Assembly (NCBI GenBank): GCA_947584775.1
Contig: CANPWT010000057.1
Span: 1-5,983, forward strand
Source: an uncultured Clostridia bacterium
GTDB lineage: Bacteria; Bacillota; Clostridia; Christensenellales; UBA1242
Direction: 5' to 3'
Length of the DNA: 5,983 nucleotides
Notes under the pieces: model-generated
Database searches by the model: none
What the model was told of the DNA's origin: nothing
The model's input: the letters and a program-made list of their open reading frames with translations, nothing else
Part shown: one piece after another, positions 1 to 5,419 of the stretch
How the letters are laid out: every line of letters starts with the position of its first letter
Position numbering within the stretch: the first letter of the stretch is position 1
Position numbers and translations under genes: made by a program

Positions 1-1638
1 ACTTACGATCACCCTCTTTTAGAGCCTATATTAAAGGTCACATATGGCTGTATGGTTTATCAGGAGCAAGTCATGAGGGTGTGCCAGGACTTGGCTGGTT
101 TTAGCCTTGGACAAGCGGACAACATTAGGCGCGCAATGGGCAAGAAAAAAATTAAAGAGATGTTAAAATGGAAAGAGGCATTTTTGCACGGCCGTGAGGC
201 GTTTACTGACGACCACGGAAAATACAATCCACCAATTATTGGCTGTGTAAAAAATGGCGTAAGCGAGGAAATTGCAAATTTAATTTGGGACAAAATGGAG
301 GCGTTTGCATCCTACGCGTTTAATAAATCGCATGCGGCCGCCTACTCGCTTATAACCTATCAAACCGCTTATTTAAAGTGTTATTACGAGCCTGAATTTT
401 TGACCGCGCTATTTAACAATAGAATTACTAAAAGTGATAAAATTAAGCATTATTTAGCCTATGCAAAAGAGGAAAATATTGCCGTATTGCCGCCTGATAT
501 TAATAAAAGCCAAACCCTATTCTCTACTGACGGCAAAACAATCAGGTTTGGGCTTGCTGGGCTTAAAAACGTTGGTGTGGGCGTAATTGATGATATTATT
601 AAAGAACGCACCGAAAATGGCGACTATGTTGATTTGGCCGACTTTATTTGGCGTGTTAACAGCCAAGCGCTTAACAAAAGGTGTATTGAAAGTTTAATTA
701 AGGCGGGCGCTTTTGACTGCTTTAACCGCCCAAGAAGCCAGTTGATGGCAGTTTATAGCATTATGGTGGACCGCGCCATTGAGCGAAAGAAAAAATCTAT
801 GAACGGGCAAATGGATTTGTTTGGCGATATTATTGAAGACTCAAAACTTATTGAGGACAGTGAATACCCTAAGATTAACGAATATGTTAACATGATAAAA
901 CTACAATACGAAAAGGAAATTGCAGGCACATATCTTTCTGGCCACCCGCTGGATGAATATATTAACGAAATTAAGCAATTTACCTTTAATTCTAGTTATT
1001 TGCCTAATGAAGAAGTTGAGGACGAAAATAATGAGGACGAAATTAACCAACTTGCCAATTTTGACGGCGAATTTAGCGAAGAAGAAGAGGACGTGCCTTA
1101 TAACGGGCTAAAAAATGGGGACAGTGTTGTGTGCGGCGGAATAATTGCTAATGTGCGCGTGCTTCAAACCAAAAACGGCAGCAGGATGGCGTTTTTAACC
1201 GTTGAAGATTTAACGGGCAACTTTGATGTGGTTTTATTCCCTAAAAATTTTGATAAATATAAAGACCTTTTGCACAACGACCAACTTATTAAAATTAAGG
1301 GCAAATTTTGCTTGCGAGATGGCCAAAAACCGTCCATTAACGCGGACAGCATTGAAGTTTTAGCAAATGAAAAGCATGAAGAAGTTAATGCCCCAATCGA
1401 AGAGGTTGAAATAATAAAACCTAGGAAATTGTGTTTAAAATACAACATTTCAGACGGGATTGTGCATCTTGCAGTTAAGAAAATTTTAAGCGAATATAAC
1501 GGCTCGGACGAAGTTTATATTAAAGATAGCCTTACAAACAAAACATATAAATCTAGCATGCTTGTAAATATTAAGGGAAGTTTAATTTTTGAACTTGAAA
1601 CAATATTAGATAAAAACGACATACATATTTGCGAATAA
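1..1638 (+). CDS. dnaE: DNA polymerase III subunit alpha, C-terminal part (5' end outside window)
   Basis: The replicative DNA polymerase alpha subunit extends primers in the cytoplasmic replisome. The frame is open from base 1, so this is the last 545 residues of a protein usually about 1,150 long; the ATG at 52 is internal. Seen, in fragment numbering: the polymerase-core stretch TYGCMVYQEQVM (about 14-25), RRAMGKKK (about 43-50), FNKSHAAAYS (107-116), PPDINKS (164-170), a helix-hairpin-helix region with FGLAGLKNVG (183-192), an OB-fold from GDSVVCGG (373) to about 455, and a C-terminal tail of the kind that in relatives contacts the clamp loader. The PHP domain and catalytic aspartates would lie upstream of the window. 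Between the helix-hairpin-helix region and the OB-fold is an acidic linker (about 336-366), rich in Glu and Asp. The stop codon runs into a terminator shared with the convergent gene. Identification is secure. DnaE1 is preferred over PolC because of the domain order. Confidence 0.96.
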   Translation, partial: TYDHPLLEPILKVTYGCMVYQEQVMRVCQDLAGFSLGQADNIRRAMGKKKIKEMLKWKEAFLHGREAFTDDHGKYNPPIIGCVKNGVSEEIANLIWDKMEAFASYAFNKSHAAAYSLITYQTAYLKCYYEPEFLTALFNNRITKSDKIKHYLAYAKEENIAVLPPDINKSQTLFSTDGKTIRFGLAGLKNVGVGVIDDIIKERTENGDYVDLADFIWRVNSQALNKRCIESLIKAGAFDCFNRPRSQLMAVYSIMVDRAIERKKKSMNGQMDLFGDIIEDSKLIEDSEYPKINEYVNMIKLQYEKEIAGTYLSGHPLDEYINEIKQFTFNSSYLPNEEVEDENNEDEINQLANFDGEFSEEEEDVPYNGLKNGDSVVCGGIIANVRVLQTKNGSRMAFLTVEDLTGNFDVVLFPKNFDKYKDLLHNDQLIKIKGKFCLRDGQKPSINADSIEVLANEKHEEVNAPIEEVEIIKPRKLCLKYNISDGIVHLAVKKILSEYNGSDEVYIKDSLTNKTYKSSMLVNIKGSLIFELETILDKNDIHICE

Positions 1639-1661
1639 AAAACCACATTTGTGGTTTTTTT
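1637..1661. terminator. Bidirectional intrinsic terminator between convergent dnaE and DUF378 genes
   Basis: An A6 run, a CCAC/GTGG stem with an ATTT loop, and a T6-7 run form a symmetrical hairpin that works on both strands. The dnaE TAA (1636-1638) and the TAA of the opposite gene (1662-1660) overlap its outer edges, leaving only 21 bases between the two stop codons. The GC core is only 4 bp, but the A/T extension and U-tracts fit an intrinsic terminator in an AT-rich genome. Confidence 0.75.
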
Positions 1662-1914
1662 AAAAGTCCTCTTCCTGTTTTAGGGTTGGTTGGGGCTTTT
1701 TCTTTTTATAGCCAAACAATTTAAGCCTGCCCTTAGAAAAAATTGTAACTAATAAAATGTAAACACTGCTAATGCCTATTAAAACATATATTAAACGGCT
1801 AAAAATGTTGGCCTGCGTGCCAAATATGCCCGCCACAAAATCATATTGAAGCGCGCCTATTGTTAGCCAATTTACTCCACCTAAACATGTTAAAATAAAA
1901 GCAAAAATCCTCAT
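1660..1914 (-). CDS. DUF378 family small membrane protein
   Basis: This 84-residue protein has two predicted membrane helices, at about residues 3-24 and 38-59. They carry the hallmarks of DUF378 (YuzA-like) proteins: GGVNWLTIG at 12-20 near the end of helix 1, a DFVAGIFG linker (25-32), and SRLIYVLIG (39-47) opening helix 2. The family is widespread in Bacillota and has no established function. The C-terminus is longer than usual for the family and polar: a lysine cluster (KKKK), then PQPTLKQEEDF, probably a cytosolic tail. The start is supported by an AGAGGT ribosome binding site (1926-1921), 6 bases before the ATG. The gene is convergent with dnaE and shares its terminator. Upstream it faces the promoter of the next plus-strand gene across about 120 bases. 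I saw no convincing promoter for it. Family assignment is from motif memory. Confidence 0.85.
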   Translation of the reverse strand: MRIFAFILTCLGGVNWLTIGALQYDFVAGIFGTQANIFSRLIYVLIGISSVYILLVTIFSKGRLKLFGYKKKKPQPTLKQEEDF

Positions 1915-1985
1915 AATTTAACCTCTAAATATATTTTTGCTAAAAATTTTAAATTTATTTATTATTTTCAATTTAAGTTTGCATC

Positions 1986-2013
1986 TTGACAATTTTTATT
2001 TTTGACTTATAAT
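1986..2013 (+). promoter_or_regulatory. Consensus sigma-70/SigA promoter for the repeat-protein gene pair
   Basis: A perfect -35 TTGACA (1986-1991) and a perfect -10 TATAAT (2008-2013) are separated by 16 bases. The expected start of transcription is about 2019-2021, giving a leader of only about 13 bases that begins at the GGAG ribosome binding site (2020-2023). The in-frame ATG at 2012 overlaps the -10 box and therefore cannot be the translation start from this promoter. Confidence 0.85.
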
Positions 2014-2032
2014 GTTAGCGGAGAAAAAAATT

Positions 2033-2548
2033 ATGAAAGACGATTACAGCAGATTATTTACTAAAATGATAAATATTACCTCGCCCATGCAGGATAAAAT
2101 TCTACAAAGCCTTATTCCGCTTAGCATAGAAGATATTAAGGACGGCCTAAGCATTTTTTATGGCGTTCCTTATAATGAAAACATTTTTAAAAGTTTGGCA
2201 GATAAATTGATGAATTTATTTTTGGACAAAAAAATTGGCATAGCCACTGTTGTAAAATTTGCAAATGCGGGGATGGACAGATATTTAGTTGATAAAATTG
2301 CAAAAATTGATATGCCAGAATTTATAGGTTATTATGCGCAACATGTTAAAAACACCAATATAAACAAATTATACGATGCAATTATTAATTTTAAAAAGGT
2401 TGAGTGGATTGTTAAATTTAATATTATTGTTCACCTTATGGGCGATAAAAAAACAAAAAAAGCGCTTGATAATTGCATTAAAAGCGAAAATGACGAATAT
2501 TGGCTTGATAAATTTAAAAAATTTAAAGATGAATTTGGCCAAGATTAA
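2033..2548 (+). CDS. Hypothetical helical-repeat protein, paralog of the next gene
   Basis: I do not recognise a named family. The protein has 171 residues, is rich in Lys, Ile, Asn and Asp, and has no signal peptide or membrane segment, so it is probably cytosolic and alpha-helical. The ATG at 2033 is chosen because GGAG (2020-2023) lies 9 bases upstream; an earlier in-frame ATG at 2012 lies inside the -10 box. The C-terminal half holds a repeat: EFIGYYAQHV...NTN..KLYDAI, then 28 residues later EWIVKFN, then 32 residues later a degenerate EYWLDKF. A less regular unit, FANAGMD, precedes them. From about residue 55 it aligns without gaps over 75 residues to the downstream gene product, with 33 identities by hand count. 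The N-terminal 50 residues are less alike. The two genes are 23 bases apart and share the promoter at 1986-2013, so they are very likely one transcript. The pattern resembles short solenoid helical repeats that may bind proteins, but function is unknown. Confidence 0.85.
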   Translation: MKDDYSRLFTKMINITSPMQDKILQSLIPLSIEDIKDGLSIFYGVPYNENIFKSLADKLMNLFLDKKIGIATVVKFANAGMDRYLVDKIAKIDMPEFIGYYAQHVKNTNINKLYDAIINFKKVEWIVKFNIIVHLMGDKKTKKALDNCIKSENDEYWLDKFKKFKDEFGQD

Positions 2549-2571
2549 TTTTATGGTTTTTAGGAGGTTTT

Positions 2572-3042
2572 ATGGAAACATTAATTAATAAATGGTGCGA
2601 AAGAATTTACAATTTGCTTTTAGGTCAAAAAGATGATTGCCTTAAAAGCGGCATCCACACATTTTTAACTTCACCAACCAAAAAAATTGTTTTAAACTAT
2701 GTTGCAGATAGGCTTATGTTCGACTATAAGAACGCGAATATCGACATTAATAAAATAACGGATTTTGCTTGTGCTGGCATGGACGAATTTTTGATTAAGC
2801 GAATTAACAAAATTGCAAGCGCGCAAGATTTATTTACATACGCTAAAAATGTGCCAAACACAAATTTAAATGTGTTATATTCGGCAATTTTTGATTTAGA
2901 TGACGGCGAGTGGATTTTTAAATTTAATAAAGATATTAAAAAAATGGATTTAAAAAAGGCATGTTCAAAAATTAAAGCGTCCAACAATGATTATTGGCTT
3001 GAACAATTTAAAACTGAATTTATTAATACGCAAAATAGTTAA
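2572..3042 (+). CDS. Hypothetical helical-repeat protein, paralog of the previous gene
   Basis: This 156-residue protein of unknown function is probably cytosolic; no signal peptide or membrane helix is visible. A perfect AGGAGG (2562-2567) lies 4 bases before the ATG, a stronger ribosome binding site than its upstream partner has, which suggests translation independent of the first gene. Three units spaced by 28 residues are visible: QDLFTYAKNVPNTN..VLYSAI, then EWIFKFNKDI...KACSKI, then YWLEQF at the end. An N-terminal unit with FACAGMDEFL precedes them. Shared landmarks with the first paralog are ADxLM, FAxAGMD, YAxxVxNTNxNxLYxAI, EWIxKFN and DYWL. It is shorter at the N-terminus than its partner. 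It ends at a bidirectional terminator, so the two genes form a closed two-gene unit. The pair most likely arose by tandem duplication. The divergence (about 44% identity in the core) indicates that both copies have long been kept. Confidence 0.85.
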   Translation: METLINKWCERIYNLLLGQKDDCLKSGIHTFLTSPTKKIVLNYVADRLMFDYKNANIDINKITDFACAGMDEFLIKRINKIASAQDLFTYAKNVPNTNLNVLYSAIFDLDDGEWIFKFNKDIKKMDLKKACSKIKASNNDYWLEQFKTEFINTQNS

Positions 3043-3053
3043 ATTAAAGTAAT

Positions 3054-3081
3054 AAAAAACACTTATTTAAAGTGTTTTTTT
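3054..3081. terminator. Bidirectional intrinsic terminator between repeat-protein gene and DUF362 gene
   Basis: An A6 run plus CACTT (3060-3064) pairs with AAGTG plus T6 (3070-3080), with loop ATTTA. This gives an 11-bp stem flanked by U-tracts on either strand. The stop codon of the minus-strand gene (3082-3080) lies inside the T run, so the hairpin ends both convergent transcripts. Confidence 0.8.
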
Positions 3082-4228
3082 AATTGTTCTGCTTTTCAAT
3101 TTCCGCCTGCAAGCGTTTATAGCCTGCTGGCTCTACAATTTTTATTTCCCTATACGGGCAAGCGGTGTAGCATTTTAAACAAAATATGCATTTAGAATAA
3201 TCTATTTGGGCATAAAGTTCGTTATTTTTATCTAATTTCATTTCAATGGCTTGGGTTGGGCAAATTTTAGAGCAAATTGAACATCCCTTGCAAGTTGAAG
3301 TTACCGCCACCCTCTTTTGATTTGCAAAAATAAAACTTTTTTGTTTTTTTAGTGGGTTGATTATTGTGGAAAGTGGGCACTCCTTAATTTTAAAATTATC
3401 TAATTTGAATTTAACAATATCTTCACCCAAAATGCGGAACGGGCGGTTGATATCTATTAAATTATTCTCCCTAGCGATGTTTATTATTGAATTTTCGCTA
3501 GTTATGCCCAAAATGGACAGCATGGCAGCGTCTAAACTAAAAATATTTTCACTTACTGCCAAGCAAGAAAGCATGCGCGGAGTTTCCCCCTCTTCCAGTG
3601 CCACAATGGCATCGGCTATATTTAAAACAAGTTTATCTTTTATAGTGTTATATAGGTCGAGCAGATAATTGTCAAAATCGGCAATGGTGCTAACTGAATT
3701 TAAAATTCTGGTTTTAATTTCGCCCGGCACAAAGCCAAACAAATTGGAAGTTGCGCCAAGATAGCCCAGCGTTTTATGTATGCGAATTTTGGAAAGGTTA
3801 ATTATATAATCCACATTATTTATTTCATCTAGCAAAATATGGCTTTTTGCCCTAATACCATTTGGGCATGGCACAACGCAGGTTTTAAGGTTGTAACTTA
3901 ACTCACATTTTGTTAAATTTTCCACTTCCAGCATGCCGGTGTTTAAATAGACTTGCTGCAAATTTTCTTTACTAAATTTTTTGAACGGGCTATCCACAAT
4001 TACGCATCGGCAACCGTGTTCCAACAAAACATTTACTAGCGCTTGCACAACTACGGGGTTGGAGGTTTTGGCCTCATCAGGCGAGGTGTTAGAAGGCAGG
4101 CAAGCCTTAATCATCACCCTGCTCCTTGGCTTGATGGTGAAACGCAAACTTTCCATCGAGCGCTTTAAACTTTGCTCGATTGTTGCCAAATTGTATTCTT
4201 CTATTTTATTTAAAACAACATTTGCCAT
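3080..4228 (-). CDS. DUF362 domain protein with two C-terminal 4Fe-4S motifs
   Basis: This 382-residue protein is probably cytosolic and redox-active; the DUF362 family has no settled reaction. The DUF362 region (about 1-225) shows KPRSRVMIKACLP, NPVVVQALVNVLLEHG, VIVDSP, DYIINLSKIRIHKTLGY, SNLFGFVPGEIK and IADAIVALEEGETPR. The last lacks the longer glycine-rich insert I recall from relatives. A bacterial ferredoxin-type module follows: CKGCSICSKICP (313-324) and CIFCLKCYTACP (347-358), each a complete CxxCxxCxxxCP able to bind one 4Fe-4S cluster. The start is placed at the ATG at 4228 because the family typically begins at the equivalent of ANVVLNKIEEY. The longer reading frame, starting with TTG at 4264, would begin inside the -35 box. 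No ribosome binding site precedes the ATG, and the predicted transcription start is at or next to it, so the gene looks leaderless. It is divergent from the small gene at 4338. An electron-transfer role is inferred from the cysteine motifs only. Confidence 0.88.
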   Translation of the reverse strand: MANVVLNKIEEYNLATIEQSLKRSMESLRFTIKPRSRVMIKACLPSNTSPDEAKTSNPVVVQALVNVLLEHGCRCVIVDSPFKKFSKENLQQVYLNTGMLEVENLTKCELSYNLKTCVVPCPNGIRAKSHILLDEINNVDYIINLSKIRIHKTLGYLGATSNLFGFVPGEIKTRILNSVSTIADFDNYLLDLYNTIKDKLVLNIADAIVALEEGETPRMLSCLAVSENIFSLDAAMLSILGITSENSIINIARENNLIDINRPFRILGEDIVKFKLDNFKIKECPLSTIINPLKKQKSFIFANQKRVAVTSTCKGCSICSKICPTQAIEMKLDKNNELYAQIDYSKCIFCLKCYTACPYREIKIVEPAGYKRLQAEIEKQNN

Positions 4229-4235
4229 ATATGTT

Positions 4236-4264
4236 ATTTTAATAAAATGCGGTAAATTTGTCAA
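4236..4264 (-). promoter_or_regulatory. Promoter of the DUF362 gene, placing the transcript start at the ATG
   Basis: On the minus strand, TTGACA (4264-4259), a 17-base spacer and TAAAAT (4241-4236) match the housekeeping consensus at 11 of 12 positions. The -10 box ends 7 bases before the ATG at 4228, so the transcript should begin at or one base before the start codon. No ribosome binding site fits between them. Confidence 0.7.
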
Positions 4265-4294
4265 ATATAACGCAAAGTTTAGGTCAAATTTAAC
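4260..4294. repeat. Direct repeat in the divergent promoter region, possible operator
   Basis: GTCAAATATAAC (4260-4271) and GTCAAATTTAAC (4283-4294) match at 11 of 12 positions and are 23 bases apart, about two helical turns. The first copy overlaps the -35 box of the DUF362 gene. GGTAAATTTG (4251-4260) is also a near-inverted copy of the second repeat's CAAATTTAAC. In such AT-rich DNA this may be chance, but the position between two divergent genes suits a regulator binding site. Confidence 0.35.
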
Positions 4295-4302
4295 AAAAAT
4301 TG

Positions 4303-4331
4303 TTGCATTTATTTTGTAATTTAATTAAAAT
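4303..4331 (+). promoter_or_regulatory. Possible promoter of the small gene at 4338
   Basis: TAAAAT (4326-4331) ends 6 bases before the ATG at 4338. A weak -35 candidate, TTGCAT (4303-4308), lies 17 bases upstream of it. The predicted start of transcription falls on the ATG itself. The -35 is poor (3 of 6), so this call leans on the -10 and on the absence of a ribosome binding site. Confidence 0.42.
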
Positions 4332-4337
4332 ATTAGC

Positions 4338-4589
4338 ATGATAAAAATTTGGGGCAAACTTGTTAATAAAGAACGGGTTGTAAAAAGCAAAACCATTGAA
4401 GTGGACGAAAAAACCACAACTTTTTTTGATATGCTAAAAACGCTTTGTGAAAGTTTAAACATTTCCACCCCGGTGTTGTTGAACAAGCACGTGTACGATT
4501 TTAACATGTTTAACCAAACCATTTTTAAGGCATCGGACTTTGTTGAGCCTATAAATTTTGATAAATTTATATTAGAGCATTTGCATTAA
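4338..4589 (+). CDS. Small conserved-looking hypothetical protein (83 residues)
   Basis: This 83-residue soluble protein has no signal or membrane segment. It reads as an N-terminal beta segment (IKIWGKLVNKERVVKSKTIEV), a helix (FFDMLKTLCESLNIS), then TPVLLNKHVYDFNMFNQTIF and ASDFVEPINFDKFILEHL. From memory, the order F..L...C...(L/D)(S/T).P..L...(…)DF.....F....F(V/I)E.I(N/D)FD matches a family of short uncharacterised proteins common in Clostridia. I cannot name a domain and function is unknown. The ATG at 4338 is the only sensible start; there is no ribosome binding site before it, and a TAAAAT box ends 6 bases upstream, consistent with a leaderless message. It is divergent from the DUF362 gene, which may mean shared control. 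No clear terminator follows; the next gene, greA, is 208 bases downstream and has its own promoter. Confidence 0.8.
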   Translation: MIKIWGKLVNKERVVKSKTIEVDEKTTTFFDMLKTLCESLNISTPVLLNKHVYDFNMFNQTIFKASDFVEPINFDKFILEHLH

Positions 4590-4630
4590 AACCCCGCCCG
4601 GAAATGGCGCATCAAAATACACAAAAACTG

Positions 4631-4660
4631 TTGACAAAGAATAAAATATAGTGATATAAT
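4631..4660 (+). promoter_or_regulatory. Strong promoter of greA with extended -10
   Basis: A perfect TTGACA (4631-4636) and a perfect TATAAT (4655-4660) are separated by 18 bases. A TG one base before the -10 (4652-4653) makes it an extended -10, which compensates for the slightly long spacer. Transcription should start near 4667. Confidence 0.85.
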
Positions 4661-4666
4661 ACACTC

Positions 4667-4797
4667 GTCGATTAAAAAACGACTTTGACGGATTTATATA
4701 ATCTAATTTTTTTTAATTTTAAGCATAAATAAAGTTAAATAAAATATAATAAATTCGTTATCATACAGCAAGGTTATATTTTTTTTAGGAGGACATT
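4667..4797 (+). other. Long untranslated leader of greA
   Basis: About 130 bases separate the predicted transcript start from the greA ATG, and no small reading frame with a ribosome binding site is visible. At the 5' end, GTCG (4667-4670) can pair with CGAC (4680-4683); alternatively CGTC (4666-4669) can pair with GACG (4687-4690). A weak GATT/AATC hairpin (4691-4703) is followed three bases later by T8 (4707-4714), which could act as a poor terminator. The rest is AT-rich and apparently unstructured up to AGGAGG (4787-4792). I recognise no known riboswitch. An attenuator is possible but unproven. Confidence 0.3.
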
Positions 4798-5271
4798 ATG
4801 GAAAAAAAGAATTTTATGACCGCGGAAGGCTTCCAACGCACACAAGAAAGGCTTAACTACCTTAAAAGTGAAAAACGCCAGGAAATTGCCAAAAAAATTG
4901 CCGAAGCGCGCAGTTATGGCGATTTAAGTGAAAATAATGAATATGAAACCGCCCGCAACGAACAAGCTAGCATCGAGGAGGAAATTTTTGAACTTGAAAA
5001 CAAATTAAAATCGGTTGAAATTATAGACCCTAAAAAAATTAGCACAAGCAAAGTTAATGTTGGCTGCAAAGTTACAATTATAAACCTTAAAACCAATCAA
5101 ACCTTGGAATATAAAATTGTTGGCGAAACAGATTCCGACCCACTTAACGGCTTAATAAGCAATGTTTCCCCTATTGGCGCTGGGTTAATTGGCAAAAAAG
5201 TTGGTGATATTGCTTTAATTAAAACGCCTGCTGGTGTTACCCAATTTAAAATTTCTAAAATTAAAATTTAG
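4798..5271 (+). CDS. greA: Transcription elongation factor GreA
   Basis: GreA enters the RNA polymerase secondary channel and stimulates cleavage of the 3' end of RNA in backtracked complexes, which rescues them. The length of 157 residues is normal. The N-terminal coiled coil (about 8-78) holds the signature ARSYGDLSENNEYETARNEQ, with the acidic tip residues D42 and E45 that help hold the catalytic magnesium in the family. The C-terminal FKBP-like domain (about 84-157) has VGCKVTI, the SPIGAGLIGKKVGD segment and a closing KTPAGVTQFKISKI. SPIGAGLIG replaces the more usual SPIGRALIG-type sequence, a small departure. AGGAGG (4787-4792) lies 5 bases before the ATG. The gene has its own strong promoter at 4631-4660 and a terminator immediately after the TAG, so it is a single-gene unit. 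In many Bacillota greA is followed by lysS; here an insertion sequence follows instead. Confidence 0.96.
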   Translation: MEKKNFMTAEGFQRTQERLNYLKSEKRQEIAKKIAEARSYGDLSENNEYETARNEQASIEEEIFELENKLKSVEIIDPKKISTSKVNVGCKVTIINLKTNQTLEYKIVGETDSDPLNGLISNVSPIGAGLIGKKVGDIALIKTPAGVTQFKISKIKI

Positions 5272-5272
5272 T

Positions 5273-5297
5273 AAAAACGCCATAAATTGGCGTTTTT
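5273..5297 (+). terminator. Intrinsic terminator of greA
   Basis: AAAAACGCC (5273-5281) pairs perfectly with GGCGTTTTT (5289-5297) around a 7-base loop, starting two bases after the TAG stop. The T run follows the GC core as in a classic intrinsic terminator. The insertion sequence begins a few bases downstream. Confidence 0.88.
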
Positions 5298-5309
5298 ATT
5301 GTTACAGAA

Positions 5310-5332
5310 AACCACGGGATAGTCCCGTGGTT
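5310..5332 (+). repeat. Left-end hairpin of the IS200 element
   Basis: A 10-bp perfect stem (5310-5319 with 5323-5332) with a TAG loop carries the core CCACGGGA/TCCCGTGG. Such subterminal hairpins are the structures recognised by Y1 transposases in single-stranded DNA. As RNA it could also limit read-through from greA into the element. Confidence 0.85.
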
Positions 5333-5348
5333 CAAAAGCGGTTTACCT

Positions 5349-5377
5349 TTGACAAAAAAATCCTCCTTTGTTAAGAT
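5349..5377 (+). promoter_or_regulatory. Promoter of the transposase gene
   Basis: TTGACA (5349-5354) is followed by a 17-base spacer and TAAGAT (5372-5377, 4 of 6 to consensus). Transcription would start near 5384, inside the loop of the inverted repeat 5358-5419. The element's own message therefore lacks the left arm of that repeat. Confidence 0.6.
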
Positions 5378-5419
5378 AAGATTGTAATCCACACAAATCT
5401 AAATAACAAAGGAGGATTT
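5358..5419 (+). promoter_or_regulatory. Inverted repeat that can sequester the transposase ribosome binding site
   Basis: The left arm AAATCCTCCTTTGTTA (5358-5373) is the exact reverse complement of 5404-5419, which contains AAAGGAGG (5408-5415) and ends one base before the ATG. The 30-base loop could add AGAT/ATCT pairing. In RNA starting upstream of 5358 the ribosome binding site would be locked in a 16-bp stem. IS200 is known for a hairpin masking its ribosome binding site and for very low transposase expression. The effect here is inferred from pairing alone. Confidence 0.8.

Noticed and set aside
2012..2032. Upstream in-frame ATG for the first repeat-protein gene
   Set aside because: It overlaps the -10 box TATAAT (2008-2013), and the only ribosome binding site, GGAG at 2020-2023, serves the ATG at 2033.
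4229..4264. TTG start extending the DUF362 protein by 12 residues
   Set aside because: The TTG is the first half of the -35 box TTGACA, and the added residues do not resemble the family's N-terminus.
3981..4319. Plus-strand reading frame of 112 residues opposite the DUF362 gene
   Set aside because: It lies antisense to a well-supported gene, has no ribosome binding site or recognisable motif, and runs through the divergent promoter region.
4592..4610. CGCC/GGCG hairpin after the small gene as a terminator
   Set aside because: Only a 4-bp stem and no T run follows, so it does not qualify as an intrinsic terminator.
4697..4750. Extra TATAAT boxes (4697-4702 and 4745-4750) as further greA promoters
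   Set aside because: Neither has a -35 element at 16-18 bases; in DNA this AT-rich the hexamer arises easily by chance. TTGACG at 4685 is only 6 bases from the first.
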